DNA of 8,080 nt from Gammaproteobacteria bacterium (lineage in GTDB: Bacteria > Pseudomonadota > Gammaproteobacteria > SZUA-229): assembly GCA_011051475.1 (NCBI GenBank), contig DRLE01000135.1, positions 1 through 8,080 of the forward strand, read 5' to 3'. Under the pieces are notes generated by a model that made no database searches, was not told where the DNA came from, and was given only the letters and a program-made list of their open reading frames with translations. Made by a program: the position numbers and the translations under genes. Below, one piece after another: positions 1 through 4,403 of the stretch. Within the stretch, counting starts at the first letter, position 1. The number at the start of each line of letters is the position of its first letter.

Positions 1-96
1 ATCTTCACTGGCCAGCAATGCGGATGAGTACAGCAGTGCGAAAAGGCTCAGCAGGTGAGCAGAGTGTTGGCGGGAGGGCAGCGGATAAAAATTCAC
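1..96 (-). CDS. N-terminal fragment of an exported or membrane protein
   Basis: An open frame runs off the left edge of the window, reading leftward from a GTG at 96-94; a TTG at 102-100 in the same frame is an alternative start, and an in-frame TGA lies further upstream at 132-130. The 32 visible residues have a polar, slightly basic beginning (NFYPLPSRQH), then a hydrophobic stretch (LLSLFALLYSSALLA), then acidic SED. This is the pattern of a signal peptide, with possible cleavage after SSA or after LLA. A purine-rich AGAAGA at 108-103 could serve as a weak ribosome binding site. The gene is divergent from cysM. In pseudomonads and some relatives the divergent neighbour of cysM is the sensor kinase gacS/barA, but these residues do not resemble the GacS start as I recall it, so the product is left unnamed. 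It could still be a sensor protein with a cleaved signal peptide. The fragment is too short for firm assignment. Confidence 0.45.
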   Translation of the reverse strand, partial: MNFYPLPSRQHSAHLLSLFALLYSSALLASED

Positions 97-149
97 AATC
101 AATCTTCTATCAGGTCGGTCAGCTTTTTGTCAGGGTATTCCTCGGGCCA

Positions 150-199
150 TTGTTATAGAATAACCGGGGGTTATAGAATAACGCGGGCTGCAAAATAAC
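150..199 (+). promoter_or_regulatory. Tandem 13-bp palindromes overlapping a candidate cysM promoter
   Basis: GTTATAGAATAAC occurs exactly at 152-164 and again at 170-182. Each copy is a dyad, GTTAT-AGA-ATAAC. A third half-site, ATAAC, is at 195-199, so ATAAC recurs at 17-18 base spacing. A plausible sigma-70 promoter overlaps them: TTGTTA at 150-155 and TAGAAT at 174-179, 18 bases apart, which would start transcription about 95 bases before cysM. The palindromes would then cover both promoter boxes, as expected of operators. They also lie 50 bases upstream of the divergent gene and could serve both directions. CysB, the LysR-type regulator of cysteine synthesis, is a natural candidate, but I cannot match its consensus with confidence. 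Confidence 0.45.
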
Positions 200-281
200 C
201 CGGTATGGCCCGTTGGCGGCATGAAAACAGGCCACCGTACATCAACAAGTTTAGTTCAAAACAGGTCTGGCATATAAGCTA

Positions 282-1181
282 ATGAAAAAAGCAGGTTTTT
301 TAACTCTAGCCGATACTATCGGTAATACGCCGCTGGTTCAACTGCAGCGCCTGAATGATGACAGCAGTAATACCATTTTGCTGAAGCTGGAGGGCAATAA
401 TCCCGCCGGTTCGGTCAAGGACCGCCCGGCGCTGAATATGATCACACAGGCGCAGAAACGCGGTGAGATAAGGCCCGGCGATACCCTGATCGAGGCTACC
501 AGTGGTAATACCGGCATCGCCCTGGCCATGGCCGCGGCGGTAATGGGCTATCGCATGATTCTGGTGATGCCGGAGAATATGAGTGAAGAGCGCCGTGCTG
601 CAATGAAAGCCTATGGCGCGGAACTGATTCTGGTCAGCCAGGAAGAAAGCATGGAAGGTGCGCGTGATCTGGCGCTGCAGATGCAGGCAGAGGGCAAGGG
701 CACCGTGCTGGACCAGTTCAACAACCCGGATAACCCGATGGCGCACTATATCGGCACCGGCCCCGAGATCTGGCAGCAGACCCATGGCACGGTTACGCAT
801 TTTGTCAGCGCCATGGGCACTACCGGTACCATTATGGGCGTATCGCGTTATCTGAAAGAGCAGAACCCCGGTGTGCAGATCGTCGGCGTGCAGCCGGAAG
901 AGGGTTCGCGTATTCCGGGTATCCGGCGCTGGCCCGAGGAATACCTGCCCGGTATTTTCGATGCCGCGCAGGTTGATCTCACCCTGGATGTCAGCCAGCA
1001 GGCTGCCGAAGAAACCACGAGACAGCTGGCCGCGAAGGAAGGGCTTTTCTGCGGGATATCCTCCGGTGGCGCCTGCGCCGCGGCGCTGCAGCTGAGTCAG
1101 CAGGTGGAAGATGCGGTGATCGTTTCCATTGTCTGCGATCGCGGTGACCGTTACCTGTCAACGGGGGTGTTCCCAGGTTAG
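282..1181 (+). CDS. cysM: Cysteine synthase B (O-acetylserine sulfhydrylase)
   Basis: This PLP enzyme of the cytoplasm makes L-cysteine from O-acetylserine and sulfide. The CysM branch can also use thiosulfate, giving S-sulfocysteine. The 299-residue product is close to the roughly 300 residues usual for the family. The PLP lysine is K46 in NPAGSVKDRPA; TSGNTG at 73-78 is the substrate-binding loop; GTTGT at 179-183 holds the PLP phosphate; and SSGG at 260-263 lies near the pyridine ring. RRWPEEYLPGIF at 215-226 and the ending DRGDRYLSTGVF are typical of CysM rather than CysK. The start at 282 fits the family. The ribosome binding site is poor, with only AGGT at 263-266, 15 bases away. The gene stands alone, with its own candidate promoter upstream and a terminator-like hairpin downstream. 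Nothing looks damaged. Identity is firm; thiosulfate use is inferred from the subfamily. Confidence 0.96.
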   Translation: MKKAGFLTLADTIGNTPLVQLQRLNDDSSNTILLKLEGNNPAGSVKDRPALNMITQAQKRGEIRPGDTLIEATSGNTGIALAMAAAVMGYRMILVMPENMSEERRAAMKAYGAELILVSQEESMEGARDLALQMQAEGKGTVLDQFNNPDNPMAHYIGTGPEIWQQTHGTVTHFVSAMGTTGTIMGVSRYLKEQNPGVQIVGVQPEEGSRIPGIRRWPEEYLPGIFDAAQVDLTLDVSQQAAEETTRQLAAKEGLFCGISSGGACAAALQLSQQVEDAVIVSIVCDRGDRYLSTGVFPG

Positions 1182-1215
1182 GCCTCCACAGGCGGCCTTT
1201 GATCGATAATTTTTT

Positions 1216-1296
1216 GCCGCGAATGACGCTAAGGGGGCAAAGAAAAAGCTGAAACGTTTTTTCGTGTTCTTTGCGTCATTCGCGGCCAGTTTTTTT
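1216..1296 (+). terminator. Snap-back repeat and T-run after cysM, probable terminator
   Basis: GCCGCGAATGACGC at 1216-1229 is matched by its exact reverse complement at 1273-1286, a 14-bp perfect stem; partial pairing continues inward. Seven T residues follow at 1290-1296, so the structure reads as a Rho-independent terminator for cysM on the + strand. The loop of about 43 bases is longer than usual. The arms are built of 9-base units: the left arm is GCCGCGAAT, then GACGCTAAG, then GGGGCAAAG. The right arm, read on the other strand, is GCCGCGAAT, then GACGCAAAG, then a diverged unit. This suggests a dispersed repeat rather than a simple terminator. A smaller inverted repeat, AGGCC/GGCCT, overlaps the cysM stop codon at 1180-1198. 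Confidence 0.7.
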
Positions 1297-1309
1297 GAAA
1301 TTTTAGTTT

Positions 1310-2650
1310 ATGGTTGCAAAAAGAAGAAGACGCAGGCAGCGCCTGCCGGAAGAGGCGGTTGAGACCGGGATTGCGGCAATGTCCAGCGAGGGCCGCGGGA
1401 TTGCCCATGTCAATGAGCGTACGGTGTTTGTCGACCAGGCGCTGGAGGGCGAGCGCGTTCGCTTTAAATATACCCGGCTGAATTCAAAGGTGGCGGAGGG
1501 ACGTTGCGAAGAAGTGCTGCAGGCATCGCCCCTGCGCGTAGAACCGCGCTGCGAGGCCTTTTCCCGGTGTGGCGGCTGCAGTCTGCAGCACATGTCTTCA
1601 GCCGCCCAGATAGAACTCAAGCAGCGCTGGTTGCTGGAGCAGCTTGAACACAATGGCGTGGTTCCCGAGGAGGTGCTTGAGCCCCTGCTGGGGCCGGAAT
1701 ACGGATACCGCCACAAGGCGCGCCTGGGCGTGCGTTATGTGAACAAGAAAGAAAAGGTGCTGGTGGGTTTTCGTGAGCGCAGCTCGGCGTTTATTACCGA
1801 AACCAGCCGCTGCGAGGTGCTGCACCCCAGCGTGGGTGAAATTCTTCAGCCCATGGCGGACTGTATTAACCGTATGCAGGCCAAACGTTCGATCGCGCAG
1901 ATCGAGGTCGCGGTCGGTGATGAGCAGACCGTACTGGTATTCCGCCACCTGGAAGCGTTGTCGGCGCAAGACCGTGAACTGCTGGCCGGTTTCTGCGCTT
2001 CACATAATCTGGTCTGTTATCTGCAGGCGGGCAAGCCTGATGACCTGGAACTGCTGTATCCCGAGACGGTAGAACCATTGTCCTATTATCTGCCGGAAGT
2101 GGATGTGCGTATCGAATTCCAGCCGGCCGACTTCACCCAGGTCAATCCCGACATCAACCGACGCATGGTGGCCAATGCCATCGATTTTCTGCAGCTGAAA
2201 CAGACGGACAGGGTACTGGATCTGTTCAGCGGCCTGGGCAATTTTTCCCTGGCCATGGCCCGGCGCTGCGAGCATGTCACCGCGGTGGAAGGTTCGCTGG
2301 CCATGGTCAGAAAGGCGCGTGACAATGCAGGGCTGAACAAAATCGACAATGTTGAATTTCGATATGCGGACCTGTACAGCGACGAAAGCCTGAACGAGCC
2401 CTGGATAAAACAGCGTTACGACAAGATACTGCTGGACCCGCCACGCTCGGGCGCGGCGAACATACTGCCGGCGCTGAAAAAAATGCAGGCGAGTATCATT
2501 GTTTATGTTTCCTGCCATCCGGCAACACTGGCACGCGATGCCGCCGTGCTGGTCAATGAACTGGGTTATCGTTTAACGAAGGCGGGGATTATGAATATGT
2601 TTCCGCATACCGCGCATGTGGAATCGATAGCGGTGTTCGAAAAGTCCTGA
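1310..2650 (+). CDS. rlmD: 23S rRNA (uracil-C5) methyltransferase RlmD
   Basis: RlmD (RumA) uses S-adenosylmethionine to methylate carbon 5 of one uracil in 23S rRNA (U1939 in E. coli). The 446-residue product shows the family layout. A basic start (KRRRRRQR) is followed by a TRAM RNA-binding domain at about 15-72. A 4Fe-4S cluster motif is formed by C81, C87, C90 and C168. The central domain leads to FTQVNP at 275-280 and a Rossmann-type methyltransferase domain with DLFSGLGNFSL at 304-314 and DPPRSG at 376-381. The catalytic cysteine is C402 in SCHPATLARD, where E. coli has SCNP. E438 in HVESI is the likely general base. An in-frame TAG at 1304-1306 means the start cannot be earlier than 1310. 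No Shine-Dalgarno sequence is visible; the leader is T-rich and begins right after the terminator-like hairpin. relA, which commonly follows rlmD in Gammaproteobacteria, is absent here. Confidence 0.95.
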   Translation: MVAKRRRRRQRLPEEAVETGIAAMSSEGRGIAHVNERTVFVDQALEGERVRFKYTRLNSKVAEGRCEEVLQASPLRVEPRCEAFSRCGGCSLQHMSSAAQIELKQRWLLEQLEHNGVVPEEVLEPLLGPEYGYRHKARLGVRYVNKKEKVLVGFRERSSAFITETSRCEVLHPSVGEILQPMADCINRMQAKRSIAQIEVAVGDEQTVLVFRHLEALSAQDRELLAGFCASHNLVCYLQAGKPDDLELLYPETVEPLSYYLPEVDVRIEFQPADFTQVNPDINRRMVANAIDFLQLKQTDRVLDLFSGLGNFSLAMARRCEHVTAVEGSLAMVRKARDNAGLNKIDNVEFRYADLYSDESLNEPWIKQRYDKILLDPPRSGAANILPALKKMQASIIVYVSCHPATLARDAAVLVNELGYRLTKAGIMNMFPHTAHVESIAVFEKS

Positions 2651-2653
2651 TCT

Positions 2654-2790
2654 GTAAAAAAAACTAAAAGCTGTTTACCACAGAGGACACAGAGGTCACA
2701 GAGAAAGTTATTTTTATTTGTTCGATGCATTCAGCGTCGAACAATAAAAAACTCTGTGATCTCTGTGTTCTCTGTGGTGAATTCTTTTTT
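2654..2790. terminator. CACAGAG snap-back repeat, probable bidirectional terminator
   Basis: Two 27-base arms, 2677-2703 and 2752-2778, are reverse complements with only two mismatches. Each arm is three copies of the 9-base unit NNCACAGAG. A second, inner stem, TTGTTCGA at 2718-2725 and TCGAACAA at 2737-2744, closes an 11-base loop, so the whole 102-base element can fold into one long hairpin. On the + strand it is followed by TTTTTT at 2785-2790, which suits termination of rlmD. On the - strand it is followed by a T-run (A-run on + at 2656-2663), which suits termination of the FHA operon. I recall similar CACAGAG hairpins between genes in other bacterial genomes, so this is probably a dispersed repeat serving as a terminator. 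Confidence 0.75.
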
Positions 2791-2819
2791 ATGTTATAGG
2801 TGTACCTGATTTCCAGCTC

Positions 2820-3530
2820 TTAGTCGAGGTGAAAGCTCATCTGCACGCCGGCAACCTCGATTTCATCGCCATCGTTCAGCTGCTGTTGCTTGTTAATGGC
2901 AGTGCCATTGACCAGCGGCATTTTATTGTCCGGGCCGGCGTCGACGATTATCAGAAAATAACCGGCAGGGCGGCGGGTGATGGCGGCGACCTGTACGCCG
3001 GGTTTGCCCAGTGTGGTAATGATTTTGGTCAGCTGCAGTTCCTTGCCGGTATTGGCGCCGGAGGTCAGTTTTACATGGGCGCTGCCCGGGCCCTTGTTGC
3101 TGCTGTCACTGGCAGCGATATCGGCGGCAATCTTGCCGATCGAATTTTCAATATCCTGGCCGGCTTCCTCGTTTTCGGGCATGCCTTCGGCGTCCGGCCG
3201 GATAATCATGGTTTTCTCGAAGTCGGATTCTTCTGCACTGGCATCGGCATTGACATAGGACAGCTCCTGCTCGCCAATGGTAATGGTATCGCCGTTTTGC
3301 AGCGCGTGCTTGCTGATCTTGTTGCCGTTAACCAGGGTGCCATTGGTACTGCCGAGGTCTTCGATAAAGGAATCGTTGAGAATGGTCAGGATTCTGGCGT
3401 GTCTTCCACTGACGGCAAGATTATCGATATGGATATCGTTGTCCGGCTTGCGCCCTATGGTCAGGGTTTCTTTATCAAGCTCGTACTCTTTTACAGGTTC
3501 GCCGTTAACATTGAGAACTAGTTTGGCCAT
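2820..3530 (-). CDS. Double FHA-domain phosphothreonine-binding protein
   Basis: FHA domains bind phosphothreonine peptides, so this 236-residue cytoplasmic protein is probably the reader of the kinase/phosphatase pair upstream. The first FHA domain, about 5-95, is intact: IGRKPDNDI with R27, SGRH at 41-44, STNGT at 61-65 and VNG at 67-69 are the usual phosphate- and peptide-contacting positions. An acidic, probably flexible linker follows at about 94-150 and contains FEKTMII, where T107 with I at +3 is a possible phosphosite. The second domain, about 151-236, keeps the fold pattern (LGKPG, PLVNGT, DGDEIEVAGV) but lacks the GR and SxxH signatures, so it may not bind phosphate. I recall other FHA proteins with the same GKPGVQVA-ITRR type of second domain. 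It has a good ribosome binding site, AAGGA at 3541-3537, six bases from the ATG. It is the last gene of the operon, 38 bases after the phosphatase gene. Confidence 0.9.
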   Translation of the reverse strand: MAKLVLNVNGEPVKEYELDKETLTIGRKPDNDIHIDNLAVSGRHARILTILNDSFIEDLGSTNGTLVNGNKISKHALQNGDTITIGEQELSYVNADASAEESDFEKTMIIRPDAEGMPENEEAGQDIENSIGKIAADIAASDSSNKGPGSAHVKLTSGANTGKELQLTKIITTLGKPGVQVAAITRRPAGYFLIIVDAGPDNKMPLVNGTAINKQQQLNDGDEIEVAGVQMSFHLD

Positions 3531-3550
3531 GGTGATTCCTTATATTTATT

Positions 3551-3580
3551 ATTATAAGTGTTTAACTATTAAGAGAATAA
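3551..3580 (-). promoter_or_regulatory. Candidate internal promoter for the FHA gene
   Basis: The 38 bases between the phosphatase and FHA genes are strikingly AT-rich compared with the genes around them. On the - strand they contain a perfect -10 hexamer, TATAAT (3556-3551). A weak -35, TTATTC (3580-3575), lies 18 bases upstream, inside the end of the phosphatase gene; a better TTGACT is at 3585-3580 but 23 bases away. Transcription from here would begin about 14 bases before the FHA start codon and still include its AAGGA site. This would allow the FHA protein to be made in excess of the kinase and phosphatase. Confidence 0.35.
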
Positions 3581-4393
3581 GTCAAAAAAACGAGAAAACA
3601 AGCTATTTTGCGCAGGAAAGGCTTTGACCGGTTTTGCCAGTATCGCGGAAATATTGTCCTTGCCGCCTTCTTCATTGGCCATGCGGATGATTTCCGATGC
3701 CGCTTTTTCCAGGTCATCACTGTTTTCTATGAGGATGGATTCGATGACATCATCTTCGAGCATGTCATTGACGCCGTCGGAGCAGAGCAGGTAGATGTCG
3801 TCCTGCATGGCGATATCCTCCTGTATGTCCACCTGTACGGTTTCATCGATGCCGATGGCGCGGGTGACCAGGTTCTTGTTCAGTGAATTGCGCGCCTGCT
3901 CGGTGGTGTAGAAACCGCGGTCGATCAGTTCCTGCATCAGACTGTGGTCGCGGGTAATCACTTCCAGAACGTCGTCACGCAAACGATACAGGCGTGAATC
4001 CCCGACATGGGCCACGGTAAAGCGGTTGTCATAAAACAGCAGCACAACCACGGTGGTGCCCATACCGCGGTACTGGGCATTGGCCATGGATGATTCATGC
4101 ACGTTTTTATTGGCCAGGGTTACGGCCTCGTGCACCAGCAGGCTTTCCATGCTGAAACCGGTTTCGGCATCGAACTCGCCGCTGTTGATCTTGCCGGCCT
4201 GGGCACTGATGGTTTCCAGTATGGTACTGACCGTTATTGCGCTGGCCATCTCTCCACCGCGATGGCCGCCCATACCGTCCGCCAGCACGGCCAGCCCCAG
4301 GTTTTCATCGCAGCCGATGCTGTCTTCGTTGTGGTCGCGGACGGAACCGACATCGGTTTTTCCGTAAAGCAGGATTTTTCCTTTCAGGCTCAT
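3569..4393 (-). CDS. PP2C-family (PPM) Ser/Thr protein phosphatase
   Basis: This metal-dependent phosphatase of 274 residues most likely removes phosphate from the adjacent kinase and its targets. The PPM motifs are all present in order: RDHNEDS at 19-25; ADGMGGHRGGE at 38-48 with metal ligand D39; GMGTTVV at 110-116; HVGDSRLYR at 129-137; CSDGVND at 204-210 with D206; and GGKDNIS at 243-249 with D246. There is no signal peptide or membrane segment, so it acts in the cytoplasm. The last residues, FSRFFDLFS, form a short aromatic tail beyond the catalytic core, perhaps for docking. The ATG lies one base after the kinase stop codon, and AGGA at 4403-4400 provides a ribosome binding site inside the kinase gene, so the two are probably translationally coupled. 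Related phosphatases are paired with kinases in many bacteria, including the PppA/PpkA pair of type VI secretion, but no secretion genes are visible here. Confidence 0.95.
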   Translation of the reverse strand: MSLKGKILLYGKTDVGSVRDHNEDSIGCDENLGLAVLADGMGGHRGGEMASAITVSTILETISAQAGKINSGEFDAETGFSMESLLVHEAVTLANKNVHESSMANAQYRGMGTTVVVLLFYDNRFTVAHVGDSRLYRLRDDVLEVITRDHSLMQELIDRGFYTTEQARNSLNKNLVTRAIGIDETVQVDIQEDIAMQDDIYLLCSDGVNDMLEDDVIESILIENSDDLEKAASEIIRMANEEGGKDNISAILAKPVKAFPAQNSLFSRFFDLFS

Positions 4394-4403
4394 ATCAAAT
4401 CCT
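4391..4403 (-). promoter_or_regulatory. Coupled stop/start junction of kinase and phosphatase genes
   Basis: Read on the - strand, the kinase stop TGA (4397-4395) is followed by a single T and then the phosphatase ATG (4393-4391). The Shine-Dalgarno AGGA (4403-4400) sits six bases before that ATG, within the last kinase codons. A ribosome ending the kinase can restart at once, which would tend to keep the amounts of the two opposing enzymes linked. Confidence 0.75.

Noticed and set aside
306..800. A 164-codon open frame on the - strand opposite cysM
   Set aside because: The opposite strand encodes cysM with all its active-site motifs. The antisense translation is rich in H, Q and R without any family pattern.
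1207..1209. The cysM-rlmD gap considered as a site for a small RNA or riboswitch
   Set aside because: The only structure seen is the snap-back repeat and a small inverted repeat at the stop codon; no known riboswitch or small RNA pattern is recognisable.
2677..2778. The CACAGAG units considered as a CRISPR array
   Set aside because: The repeats are 9 bases long, directly adjacent without spacers, and arranged as two inverted arms, which is not CRISPR structure.
2829..3521. A 230-codon open frame on the + strand spanning nearly the whole FHA gene
   Set aside because: It lies exactly opposite a gene with clear FHA motifs. Its translation has no recognisable domain, and it is explained by the codon pattern of the real gene.
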